Of a DNA stretch of 27,197 bases, positions 7,236 through 14,106 are shown piece by piece. This DNA is from Acidimicrobiia bacterium (GTDB lineage Bacteria; Actinomycetota; Acidimicrobiia; Spongiisociales; ZC4RG35): positions 1-27,197 of the forward strand of contig WHTL01000005.1 in assembly GCA_009377735.1 (NCBI GenBank), read 5' to 3'. Both the position numbers and the translations under genes were made by a program. The notes beneath the pieces are model-generated. The model had not been told where the DNA came from. It did no database searches and was given only the letters and a program-made list of their open reading frames with translations. Every line of letters starts with the position of its first letter. Position 1 is the stretch's first letter.

Positions 7236-7284
7236 GTCGACGTTGTGAAAACCTGCGACCACCCCATAATTCCACACCGTCGTA
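7236..7284. repeat. Repeat unit 3 of 3, more diverged 49-bp unit
   Basis: The left end GTCGACGTTGTG is intact. The right end (CACACCGTCGTA) has drifted by three bases, and the DnaA-like box is AATTCCACA here. It is separated from unit 2 by a 19-bp spacer. The remaining 57 bp before the HAD gene stop show nothing I can name. Confidence 0.8.
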
Positions 7285-7341
7285 CCACTGCAGCACGCTG
7301 GCCCAGCATCCTTCGGGTGGGAAGAAATTGAGTGCGCTTCT

Positions 7342-8121
7342 CTACCCCTTGCGGCCTTTCATTGCCCACACGGTGAGGGCGGCGACACCGCCCGCTATGA
7401 GCGAACCCGCTATTACCGGTTTGGGATCGATGCCCGAACGCTTCGGGCTGATGACCGGTCGATCGAAATGCAGGACCTGCCAGTCTCTGCTCTTCGCAAT
7501 TGCAGCCAGGGCCTTATCGGGGTTGACCGCCACCGGGTGACCCACTGTCTCCAACATCGGTAGGTCGGTGGCGGAGTCGGTGTAGGCGAAGGACTCGGAG
7601 AGGTCGATGTTGTCGCTCTCGGCGAGCTGGCGGATCGCCTCGGCCTTCCCGGGCCCATAGGCGTAGAACTCGATGGCCCCGGTGTACTTTCCGTCCTTTA
7701 TCTCGGGTCTGGTTCCGATTACCTCGTCGATACCGAGGTGGCGACAGAGCGGCTCGACTATCTCAACGGGGCTGGACGAGATGACTACCACCCTCCGGCC
7801 GGCCCGGTGGTGCTCGGCGATTATGGCTAATGCCTCGGCGTACACCAGTGGAGATACGGTCTCCTCGACGGTTTCCTCCACCAAACCTATTACCTCATCG
7901 CGGTCCCAGCCCTTGGTGAGCTCAGACAACTCGGCGCGGACCCGTTCCACCTGATCGTGGTCGGCGCCGAACATGGAGTAGTACATCTGGGCGATCCCAG
8001 CCTTGACGAGCGAGCGCCTGGTCAGAAAGCCGGCTTGGAACAGGTGTCTGGTGAAGGCGAGGGTCGACGATTTGGCGATGATCGTCTTGTCGAGGTCGAA
8101 AAAAGCTGCTGCCCCCGTCAT
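7342..8121 (-). CDS. HAD-superfamily subfamily IB phosphatase (Rv3661-like) with C-terminal membrane segment
   Basis: The protein is 259 residues from the ATG at 8121. HAD motif I is DLDKT (9-13, nucleophile D9), motif II is VVVISSSP, and motif IV is YTDSATDLPML. The helical cap resembles SerB/CicA-type IB hydrolases. Unusually, the C-terminus (PVIAGSLIAGGVAALTVWAMKGRKG region) is a single hydrophobic helix ended by basic residues, which should anchor the enzyme to the inner membrane face. It is divergent from the Tad locus, exactly as Rv3661 is to Rv3660c-Rv3654c in M. tuberculosis. That conserved pairing suggests a link to the pilus system rather than serine synthesis. The ORF extension to 8388 crosses into the divergent gene and is rejected. 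The substrate is unknown. Confidence 0.82.
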   Translation of the reverse strand: MTGAAAFFDLDKTIIAKSSTLAFTRHLFQAGFLTRRSLVKAGIAQMYYSMFGADHDQVERVRAELSELTKGWDRDEVIGLVEETVEETVSPLVYAEALAIIAEHHRAGRRVVVISSSPVEIVEPLCRHLGIDEVIGTRPEIKDGKYTGAIEFYAYGPGKAEAIRQLAESDNIDLSESFAYTDSATDLPMLETVGHPVAVNPDKALAAIAKSRDWQVLHFDRPVISPKRSGIDPKPVIAGSLIAGGVAALTVWAMKGRKG

Positions 8122-8168
8122 GGTGTCCAGGTTACAGGACCCTTCCCACCCAGGTAGCAATAGTTTAC

Positions 8169-8188
8169 GTTGACTTACAGATGTCAAC
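8169..8188. promoter_or_regulatory. Inverted repeat across the first codon of the Tad locus
   Basis: GTTGAC and GTCAAC are perfect 6-bp inverted arms separated by 8 bp. The arms flank the ATG at 8181 of the first tad gene, and the whole site lies in the 59-bp divergent intergenic region and first codons. A dimeric repressor bound here could block tad transcription or initiation. Confidence 0.35.
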
Positions 8189-8723
8189 TGTATTGGCGAC
8201 ACAAACGCACCATGATCGTCTGCTCTCAGCGCTGGCACCGATCGGATTGGCGGCCGCTGCTGGGACCGCCTTGGTTGTAGACCTTGAGAACCCCGGGGTG
8301 TCCTATCCGGGAGAGCGCACCCTGGCGGATCTCGTGCGGGACGGGCCGAGGCGGGCCGATCTGATCCCTGAGAGAGACGGGGTGGCACTTCTTGCCAACG
8401 GTGGGGTCGATATGGACGAAGCCAGGGAGACCGTGGAACTCCTCATCTCCAACTGGCCGGCGACCGTCCTCCGAACCATGGACGGTGATGTCCCGGCACC
8501 CGTCGTTCCGGTCATCCCCCTTTACCCCGGTTGGATGGCGAGACCGACCGAGCTGGTAGCCGTGTGGCAGACGATGTCCGGCTCCACCGATGCTCCCGGT
8601 CCTGGTCCGGTGCTACCTGCGCCGGGACGAAGCATGATTGTCTCCGTCTGTAGTGGCCGTCTTCCTACGAAGGGTCGATGGGTGAGGTCCTGGGGTGCCG
8701 TCTGGGAGCTGCCATGGCGGTAG
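8181..8723 (+). CDS. Ssd/CpaE-like protein of the Tad locus, P-loop missing
   Basis: The 180-residue protein is first in the pilus operon, the place held in mycobacteria by the MinD-like Rv3660c (Ssd). The stretch ALVVDLENPGVSYPGERTLADLV resembles the start of the post-Walker-A part of CpaE/Ssd proteins, and the following LLANGGVDMDEARETVELLISNWPATVLR is compatible with their alternating fold. No Walker A is present, and the protein is about half the usual length (Rv3660c-type proteins are about 350 residues). It is therefore either a reduced, non-ATPase scaffold or a decayed gene. The tail (about 140-180) is Pro/Gly/Trp-rich. It overlaps tadA by 10 bp. Identification rests mainly on position. 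Confidence 0.55.
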   Translation: MSTVLATQTHHDRLLSALAPIGLAAAAGTALVVDLENPGVSYPGERTLADLVRDGPRRADLIPERDGVALLANGGVDMDEARETVELLISNWPATVLRTMDGDVPAPVVPVIPLYPGWMARPTELVAVWQTMSGSTDAPGPGPVLPAPGRSMIVSVCSGRLPTKGRWVRSWGAVWELPWR

Positions 8724-9754
8724 TGGAGAGGATGGTGGAGACTCTGATTTCCTCGGAGGTACCACTGGATCGTGGCGCACTCACAGTTGCTGCCCAACGT
8801 CTGGCGCGAACCGAGGCACCGTTCTCGGGTCCCGAACTTGTTGATCGGGTGGTCGACTCCATGGTCGGTCTCGGACCAGCCGAGCCCCTGCTGCGCGACC
8901 CCGTGGTGACTGACATCCTCATAAATGGTGCCAACGAGGTGTGGGTCGAGCGGAATGGCGTCCTTCAGTCCACCGACGTCCGCTATGAGGACGATGGGGC
9001 GGTGATCAATGCCGTGGAGAGGGTGATCGCGCCGTTGGGGCTTCGGATCGATCGCGCCTCGCCGTTTGTGGATGCCAGACTTTCCGATGGGAGCCGTCTG
9101 CACGCCGTGATACCGCCGGCAGCACCCTCTCATCCCATTGTTGCCATCCGCCGTTTCACCCAGGCAATTGCCACCATCGATGAGTTGGTGGCCGCCGGAT
9201 CGGCAACCGAATCGGATGTGCGTTTGTTGAAAGAGGCTGTGGTCGTAGGAAAGAACATCCTGGTTTCGGGTGGCACGGGGGCCGGCAAGACCACGCTCCT
9301 CAATCTGATCGGCGCCGAGATCCCCGATGGGGAGCGGGTAGTGACCATCGAAGATGCCGCCGAACTTTCCATTCCCGGTCACGTTGTGTCGCTCGAGGGC
9401 CGACCGTCCAACGCCGAGGGGATGGGGAGGATCTCCTTGCGTGATTTGCTCCGATCGGCTCTGCGGCTGCGTCCCGATCGCATAGTCGTCGGTGAGGTGC
9501 GGGGCTCAGAGGCCCTCGACATGGTATGGGCACTCAACACTGGCCATCGGGGCAGTCTCTCCACCATCCACGCCAACGGCCCCGACGAGGCTCTCTGGCG
9601 TCTGGAGACCCTGGCCCTTCTCGATGGTGCGGCATCGGCCGAGGCAGTAAAGCGCCAGATCCACAGTGCCATTGACCTAGTGGTCCAGGTGGAGCGTAAC
9701 GGAGGGTACCGGCGCATCGTTTCCATCGACGAGACCGGAGGTGCGCTCGAATGA
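8714..9754 (+). CDS. tadA: Tad pilus assembly ATPase TadA/CpaF
   Basis: The protein is 346 residues from the ATG at 8714 (GGGAG 6 nt upstream; an ATG at 8678 would add twelve residues). It is a GspE/VirB11-type secretion ATPase that powers Flp pilus extension as a cytoplasmic hexamer. Motifs in order are the N-terminal 'LLRDPVVTDILINGANEVWVER' block (59-80), Walker A GGTGAGKTT (186-194), the Asp box TIEDAAEL (211-218), the Walker B region RIVVGEVRG (256-264) and the His box TGHRGSLSTIHAN (277-289). All are intact. Length fits compact actinobacterial TadA (Rv3659c type). The stop overlaps the tadB ATG (ATGA), and the gene lies in the conserved tadA-B-C order. Confidence 0.93.
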   Translation: MAVVERMVETLISSEVPLDRGALTVAAQRLARTEAPFSGPELVDRVVDSMVGLGPAEPLLRDPVVTDILINGANEVWVERNGVLQSTDVRYEDDGAVINAVERVIAPLGLRIDRASPFVDARLSDGSRLHAVIPPAAPSHPIVAIRRFTQAIATIDELVAAGSATESDVRLLKEAVVVGKNILVSGGTGAGKTTLLNLIGAEIPDGERVVTIEDAAELSIPGHVVSLEGRPSNAEGMGRISLRDLLRSALRLRPDRIVVGEVRGSEALDMVWALNTGHRGSLSTIHANGPDEALWRLETLALLDGAASAEAVKRQIHSAIDLVVQVERNGGYRRIVSIDETGGALE

Positions 9755-10428
9755 GTATCGGCGGTGTCGTCATCCTCGCCTGGGGAGTCGCCGGGGGTAT
9801 CCATCCACTCGGTGCCATCCTTATCGCGCTCACTCTTCTCGATCCTCGGTGGGGAGCATTGGTCTTCCTGGCGCTTGTCATCTTCTCGCGGCGACGGAAC
9901 CGGGTGGACGCCGTCGTGGGTGCCCGCAGGTTCTTCGAACGGGTGTCAGCCGAACTGGGAGTGGGGATGTCTCTCCGCTCCGCTCTCATCGAGGGGGTCG
10001 CCACCTTGCCTCCCGCCGATGGGTTGCCCCTGCGACGTCGCCTCGAGGCGGGTATCGATGTGGTCGAGGTCGGTGAGACCCTCGCCAGCACCCTCCCGTT
10101 GGCGGGTGAGTCTCTCCCAGCGGCCGTTGGTGTCGCCTCGACGGGTGGCGGTCCGAGTGGAGCGGTATTCACCGGTTTAGGGCTGGATGTCGCCGAGGAG
10201 GCGGAGTTGCTGCGAGAACGCCGTGTCCTTACCACCCAGGCACGGTTCACCAGTCTGATCGTGGGTGGCGCCCCGCTTGCATATCTCCTCTTTGAGCTGA
10301 CCAGAGGCACCTTGGGGGAGCGGTTCCAGACCCCTCATGGCACCGTCCTCACCATCGTCGGGGGATCATTGGTACTCGTGGGCGTGACGTGGGTCTATGT
10401 CCAGTTGCGACGCACTCATGGACTCTGA
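9751..10428 (+). CDS. tadB: Tad pilus inner-membrane platform protein TadB
   Basis: The 225-residue protein has hydrophobic segments at about 5-30 and 33-45, then a GspF-like cytoplasmic domain (about 55-165, 'GARRFFERVSAELGVGMSLRSALIEGV'), and two C-terminal helices (about 168-190 and 200-218). This is the short form of the type II secretion F domain typical of TadB. With TadC it forms the membrane platform that TadA drives. ATGA overlap with tadA indicates coupled translation. Its stop lies 11 bp inside the likely start region of tadC. Nothing appears truncated relative to actinobacterial homologues, which are shorter than proteobacterial TadB. Confidence 0.85.
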   Translation: MSIGGVVILAWGVAGGIHPLGAILIALTLLDPRWGALVFLALVIFSRRRNRVDAVVGARRFFERVSAELGVGMSLRSALIEGVATLPPADGLPLRRRLEAGIDVVEVGETLASTLPLAGESLPAAVGVASTGGGPSGAVFTGLGLDVAEEAELLRERRVLTTQARFTSLIVGGAPLAYLLFELTRGTLGERFQTPHGTVLTIVGGSLVLVGVTWVYVQLRRTHGL

Positions 10429-11044
10429 ACGCCGTTTGGCGAGTCGGATCGGTGCCGGGATGACCCCCGCTTTGGTCCCCGCTCTGTTGTTCGGGTACCT
10501 GGTGGCTGGATCCGGCGGCTGCCTGGTGGTCCTCGTTGTCATGCTCTTGGTGCCGCAGGTGCGGGTCCATCTCAGCCAAAGACGTCGTAGAATCCTGCTC
10601 CGTTCGGCCGCACCCGAGGTCGCCCGGGTCGTGCTAATCGCACTTCATGCAGGCCAGCCACCCGTGATGGCGCTCGCTACCGCCGCACGGTATCTCGACC
10701 CGGCTGTTTCCAGGGAGATACGGGCGGTTCTCCGTCGGGCGGCAACGACTGGGAGCGAACAGGCGTTCGCTCAGGCGAAGGGTCCATTGAGTTCGCTCTT
10801 TTCGTCGCTCGCCCGGGCGCAGGTGACGGGTGCTTCCGTGAGTGAGGTCGTTCGGGGCCAGGTCGAAGAGGGTCGCAGGGAGCGTCGTCGTCTCATAAGG
10901 GAGCACTCCCAGAAGATGGCCATCAGACTCATGATCCCGGTGACCCTTCTCATCCTCCCCGGGTTCGTGGTGATGACCTACGGGCCCATGGTCATCTCGG
11001 TGCTGACCGACACTCTGGGGTCCCTGGAGTCGGTGACGCCATGA
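10418..11044 (+). CDS. tadC: Tad pilus inner-membrane platform protein TadC
   Basis: The protein is 208 residues from the ATG at 10418; an in-frame ATG at 10397 would add seven. It has an N-terminal hydrophobic hairpin (about 15-45), then a GspF-type domain with 'RSAAPEVARVVLIALHAGQPPVMALATAARYL' and 'SSLARAQVTGASVSEVVRGQVEEGRRERRRL', and a C-terminal helix MIPVTLLILPGFVVMTYGPMV. The last helix pattern (P-x-x-L-L-I-L-P-x-F) is a hallmark of TadC/GspF C-termini. It pairs with TadB, and the order matches Rv3657c. The gene overlaps tadB by 11 bp. An overlapping ORF starting at 11041 is a shadow of the pilin region. Confidence 0.83.
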   Translation: MDSERRLASRIGAGMTPALVPALLFGYLVAGSGGCLVVLVVMLLVPQVRVHLSQRRRRILLRSAAPEVARVVLIALHAGQPPVMALATAARYLDPAVSREIRAVLRRAATTGSEQAFAQAKGPLSSLFSSLARAQVTGASVSEVVRGQVEEGRRERRRLIREHSQKMAIRLMIPVTLLILPGFVVMTYGPMVISVLTDTLGSLESVTP

Positions 11045-11116
11045 CGAACGAATTCTTCTTTTTCCAAAGGCCTTCCCCGCCGCTGTCGACCGGCTGTCGA
11101 CAAGTAAGGAGCCAGC

Positions 11117-11326
11117 ATGTCGCAGGCAATCGAGAACGTCCTCGCTCGGATTCACTCCGACGAGAGGGGCCAGAGCACCGTGGAGTACTTCCTGGTGATC
11201 CTGGCCGCATCGGCATTGGCCGTGATTCTGATCATGGTCTTCGCCAACCAGGACCAGGGGATTGGGGGTTTCATCGCCGATCTCCTCGGAAACGTCTTCG
11301 GATGGATCCCGAAGATCTTTCACTAA
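11117..11326 (+). CDS. Flp-type pilin (DUF4244-like)
   Basis: The 69-residue major pilin candidate has an AAGGAG ribosome site 6 nt before the ATG. The N-terminus has a prepilin peptidase site: RG then QSTVEY, with Glu at +5 of the mature protein. A 20-residue hydrophobic stretch (FLVILAASALAVILIMVF) follows and forms the filament core helix. The mature pilin would be about 50 residues, typical of Flp pilins. Its location between tadC and tadE equals that of Rv3656c. The C-terminus (GNVFGWIPKIFH) is aromatic and basic. No prepilin peptidase gene (tadV/cpaA) is in the window, so processing must use one encoded elsewhere. The 72 bp between tadC and this gene may allow an internal promoter. Confidence 0.88.
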   Translation: MSQAIENVLARIHSDERGQSTVEYFLVILAASALAVILIMVFANQDQGIGGFIADLLGNVFGWIPKIFH

Positions 11327-11333
11327 GTGCTCT

Positions 11334-11483
11334 CCAACGTAAATACGGTCGCGCATTTTCGGCGAGGCAGCGGCGTTGATGGCAAGGACGCAGGACGATG
11401 CCGCACCCGGTTGCGGTGCGTCGAGGACGAGGACGCAGCAAGCGACGCCGCTGGCCGTTGAAAGACCAGCGTATTTACGGTGG
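11334..11483. repeat. 150-bp imperfect giant hairpin, MITE-like
   Basis: Terminal arms at 11334-11347 (CCAACGTAAATACG) and 11470-11483 (the inverse, CGTATTTACGGTGG) match at 13 of 14 positions. Nested inside is a second inverted pair, CAGCGGCGTTG near 11370-11380 and CGACGCCGCTG near 11435-11445, with one mismatch. The centre also has a short CGCACC/GGTGCG pair. The whole stretch can fold as one long stem. It begins 7 bp after the pilin stop and fills the gap to tadE. No target-site duplication is obvious. Confidence 0.65.
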
Positions 11484-11507
11484 GGGGCACCCACGGAAGG
11501 GGGATCG

Positions 11508-11852
11508 GTGACCCTTGAGACGGTCATGGTGATCGGATTGCTCCTCGCCGTATTACTGGCCGGCGTGGAGGCGGTGGTCACGGCGGGGTTGCAGATCGAA
11601 CTCCAGGCGGCGGCCCGTGAAGGGGCCCGGGTCGCCGCGACCGATCCTGATCCCCAGCGTGCGGTGGCGCGGGTCAGGGAGGTGCTTCCGGCAACCCTGT
11701 CCGACCGGGCCAGCGTCCTCGTGGAGAGGCCCGACCGGGCTGGGGCCCTGGCGCGGGTAGAAGTCTCGGTTCGTCATCGGCTCGTCAATCCCCTCTTGGG
11801 TGGTCTCGGGTTCGATCTCCGGGCCAAGGCAAGCATGGCTGTGGAGCCGTGA
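11508..11852 (+). CDS. TadE-family pseudopilin-like protein
   Basis: The N-terminal sequence VTLETVMVIGLLLAVLLAGVEAV is the TadE hydrophobic helix with the conserved Glu. It is followed by 'LQIELQAAAREGARVAATDPDP', matching the TadE '..AareGaR.aa' block. From the GTG at 11508 (AAGGGGG upstream) the protein is 114 residues. The frame is also open back to TTG/ATG at 11376/11379, which would add 44 residues. That extension is encoded by the right part of the 150-bp hairpin element, is rich in Arg AGG codons and lacks pilin features, so I prefer the short form. Note that a short form loses the GGS preceding the helix. It corresponds to Rv3655c by position and is likely a minor pilin or surface component. 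Confidence 0.75.
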   Translation: MTLETVMVIGLLLAVLLAGVEAVVTAGLQIELQAAAREGARVAATDPDPQRAVARVREVLPATLSDRASVLVERPDRAGALARVEVSVRHRLVNPLLGGLGFDLRAKASMAVEP

Positions 11853-12667
11853 GGGAGCGGGGGTCGGCCACCGTTCTCACGGCGTTGCTCACGCTCGTGG
11901 CGCTGATTGTCATCGTCGCCATGGTGGCCCTGGCCGCCGTTGCCTCGGCAAGATGGAGCGCTCAGACGGCGGCCGATGCGGCAGCACTCGCGGCCGCTCT
12001 CGACCTGCATGATCCCGAGGGGGCGGCACGGAGACTCGCCAACGAGCACGAGAGCCGTGTGGTGGAATGTGATTGCGGTGACGGCCGTACCCCCGAGCCG
12101 AGAGGGCGGAGGACGGTTGTGGTCGAAGTTGCGGCCCCGATCAATCTCCCCGCTCTGGGAACGGTGGATGTCATGGCCACTGCAGCCGCAGAGTTCGTCC
12201 CCACTGGTGGCGGATGCCCTCTAGATCCCCGGCTGGCTACGTTTGTCGACTCCTGGGGGGCCCCGCGGTCAGGTGGGCGAAAGCACCTCGGTACCGACGT
12301 CATGGCGCCCCACGGCGTTCCCGTATTTGCCGTGGCGGATGGACTCGTCAGGACAGGAAGCAACACCTTGGGTGGTAAGACCATATGGTTGCACTCCGAT
12401 GCGGGACCGGACTATTACTACGCCCACCTCGCCGACTGGGCGGTGGAGTCGGGAGCCCGTGTCCAACTTGGTGACGTAATCGCATCGAACGGGAACACCG
12501 GGAATGCCCGCTACACCCCGCCACATGTCCATTTCCAAAACCATCCCGACGGTCGGGGGAGCCCCCCGGTGAATCCCTACCCCATCCTGGTCGAGGCGTG
12601 TCACAACCCTGGTTCTGCGACGGCCTCCCAGTCGTTCCCTAGACTGTCGGAGGCAATAAGCCCTTAG
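11849..12667 (+). CDS. TadE/G-like pilus protein fused to M23 (LytM) metallopeptidase
   Basis: The 272-residue protein starts at GTG 11849 (GTGA overlap with tadE). Residues 4-50 are a TadG/Rv3654c-type N-terminus: RGSATVLTALLTLVALIVIV membrane helix, then the 'AQTAADAAALAAALDLHDPEGAA' signature. Residues about 125-250 are an M23 peptidase domain with every zinc and catalytic residue visible: HxxxD at H146/D150 (KHLGTDVMAP), H193 in YYYAHLAD, and HxH at H226/H228 (PPHVHF). The domain would be extracytoplasmic and could cut peptidoglycan cross-links. Rv3654c-type proteins end after the first part, so this is a fusion. I infer that it opens the wall locally for pilus passage or anchors there. 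No frameshift is needed, since the frame is continuous through the junction (about 115-130). Confidence 0.85.
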   Translation: MRERGSATVLTALLTLVALIVIVAMVALAAVASARWSAQTAADAAALAAALDLHDPEGAARRLANEHESRVVECDCGDGRTPEPRGRRTVVVEVAAPINLPALGTVDVMATAAAEFVPTGGGCPLDPRLATFVDSWGAPRSGGRKHLGTDVMAPHGVPVFAVADGLVRTGSNTLGGKTIWLHSDAGPDYYYAHLADWAVESGARVQLGDVIASNGNTGNARYTPPHVHFQNHPDGRGSPPVNPYPILVEACHNPGSATASQSFPRLSEAISP

Positions 12668-12685
12668 AGACCAGGAGATCCACAA

Positions 12686-13648
12686 ATGGCAGCAGGAGGT
12701 AGCACCAAGGCGATCCTCGCCGCCATGTTCGCCAATGCCGGAATCGCCATCGCCAAATTCGTTGCTTATCTGGTGACGGGTGCGGCCTCGATGCTGGCCG
12801 AGTCCATCCACTCGGTGGCCGACACCACCAATCAGGCACTTTTGCTTCTCGGTAGCCGTAAAGCCCAGCGCGCCGCGTCTGATATCCATCAGTTCGGATA
12901 CGGTCGGGAGCGCTACTTCTGGGCCTTTGTAGTCTCCCTGGTCCTGTTCACTTTGGGTGGGCTCTTCGCCCTCTACGAGGGCTATCAGAAGCTGGCTGAT
13001 CCCCATGAAATCACCTCCGTGGGTTGGGCAATCGGCGTTCTGATTTTCGGTATCTTTCTGGAGGGGTACTCCTTCGGGGTCGCCATCGGGGAGTCACGAA
13101 AGGTGAAGGGCGACCGGTCTTGGTACGAGTTCATCCGGACGTCGAGGACACCAGAACTACCGGTGGTGCTCCTGGAGGATGCGGGGGCGATGATTGGTCT
13201 GGTCCTAGCCCTGATCGGTGTGGGTGCTGCCGCAATCACCGGCAACCCATTGTGGGATGCGCTGGGAACCATGGCCATCGGGACCCTGCTTGTGATCATC
13301 GCCCTCACCCTCACGGTCGAGATGAAGAGCCTTCTCATCGGTGAATCGGTCACGGTCCAGGATCGCAAGAAAATCGATGCCACCCTTGCCGGGATCCCGT
13401 CGGTGCGTCGGGTGATCGACCTTCGCACTCTCCACCTCGGGCCGGAGGAAATCCTGATCGCGGCAAAGATCGAATTCGATCGCTCCCTGTCGGTGGCCGG
13501 TCTCAGCGACGAGATCGATGACGCCGAACGCGGGCTCAGAGAGGCGATACCGGGACGGCACCGTATCTACATCGAACCCGATCTCTACGAAGGCGACTAT
13601 CCAGATGCCAGTGTCTCCTCCGACCACGACGACGAGACGAAGCATTGA
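12686..13648 (+). CDS. Cation diffusion facilitator family transporter, ZnT9-like
   Basis: The 320-residue protein starts 8 nt after AGGAG. It has about six membrane segments followed by a C-terminal cytoplasmic CDF dimerisation domain (about 215-300). Segment 2 carries H42-x-x-x-D46 within AESIHSVADTTNQ. In segment 5 the usual H/D-x-x-x-D is replaced by E164-D165 in LLEDAGAMIG. Together with HQFGYGRERYFWAF this places it in the SLC30A9/ZnT9-like branch rather than the FieF/ZitB branch. The C-terminus ends in a short His/Asp-rich tail (DHDDETKH). It probably exports or balances a divalent metal such as zinc, cobalt or manganese by proton exchange. It is first in a TTGA-coupled operon with the deaminase. 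Confidence 0.88.
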   Translation: MAAGGSTKAILAAMFANAGIAIAKFVAYLVTGAASMLAESIHSVADTTNQALLLLGSRKAQRAASDIHQFGYGRERYFWAFVVSLVLFTLGGLFALYEGYQKLADPHEITSVGWAIGVLIFGIFLEGYSFGVAIGESRKVKGDRSWYEFIRTSRTPELPVVLLEDAGAMIGLVLALIGVGAAAITGNPLWDALGTMAIGTLLVIIALTLTVEMKSLLIGESVTVQDRKKIDATLAGIPSVRRVIDLRTLHLGPEEILIAAKIEFDRSLSVAGLSDEIDDAERGLREAIPGRHRIYIEPDLYEGDYPDASVSSDHDDETKH

Positions 13649-14106
13649 CCCAGTCGCCGATTGATGGGCGGTTCCTGGATGCCGCCATCGCCGAGGCCGA
13701 TGGTGGGTTCGCCCAGGGAGGCATACCAATAGGGAGTGTCCTGGTGCACAAAGACTCAGTCATCGGCGCCGGCCGCAACCGCAGGGTCCAACAGGAGAGT
13801 CCCATTCTCCACGCCGAGATGGACGCGCTGAACAATGCGGGCCGCCAACCTGCCGCCGTCTATCGATCCTCGGTCCTCTACACCACCCTCAGCCCCTGCG
13901 CGATGTGCTCCGGAGCCATCCTCCTCTACGAAATACCGCGGGTGGTAGTGGGGGAGAACCGCACCTTCGTGGGCGAGGAGGAGTTGCTGCGTTCGCGGGG
14001 TGTCGAGGTCGAGGTACGGGACGATCCCCGTTGTGCCGATCTGATGGAGCGATTCATCGATGCCAACCCGACCCTATGGAAAGAGGACATCGGTGAGCCG
14101 ACATAA
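13645..14106 (+). CDS. Cytosine deaminase, yeast Fcy1 type
   Basis: The 153-residue zinc deaminase uses a TTG start overlapping the CDF stop (TTGA). The zinc and catalytic signature is H56-A-E58 with P84-C85-A-M-C88. Yeast Fcy1 features around the active site are retained: the asparagine in GRNRR (N45), the TLSPC.MC.GAI..Y.IPR.VVGEN run, a phenylalanine in RTFVG (F108, Fcy1 F114 region) and W145 before the EDIGE C-terminus (Fcy1 W152). These separate it from TadA tRNA deaminases and guanine deaminases. The expected reaction is cytosine to uracil in pyrimidine salvage. It is a small cytosolic dimer in this family. The metal link with the upstream transporter is only co-location, not evidence of metal supply. 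Confidence 0.85.
   Translation: MTQSPIDGRFLDAAIAEADGGFAQGGIPIGSVLVHKDSVIGAGRNRRVQQESPILHAEMDALNNAGRQPAAVYRSSVLYTTLSPCAMCSGAILLYEIPRVVVGENRTFVGEEELLRSRGVEVEVRDDPRCADLMERFIDANPTLWKEDIGEPT

Noticed and set aside
7098..7284. CRISPR array
   Set aside because: Only three units, repeats of 47-49 bp with spacers of 19-23 bp, no cas genes, and progressive decay of the units. Better described as palindromic interspersed repeats.
7050..7341. TPP riboswitch upstream of the thiamine-binding gene
   Set aside because: I looked for the conserved CTGAGA-type core on the minus strand and did not find it; the region is filled by the repeat units.
11041..11379. 112-residue ORF overlapping the pilin
   Set aside because: It starts with ATGA at the tadC stop, but its product has no membrane or pilin features; the pilin in another frame has a clear ribosome site and prepilin motif.
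10634..11581. 315-residue minus-strand ORF spanning tadC to tadE
   Set aside because: Antisense to several recognised Tad genes and to the 150-bp hairpin; composition is a shadow pattern.
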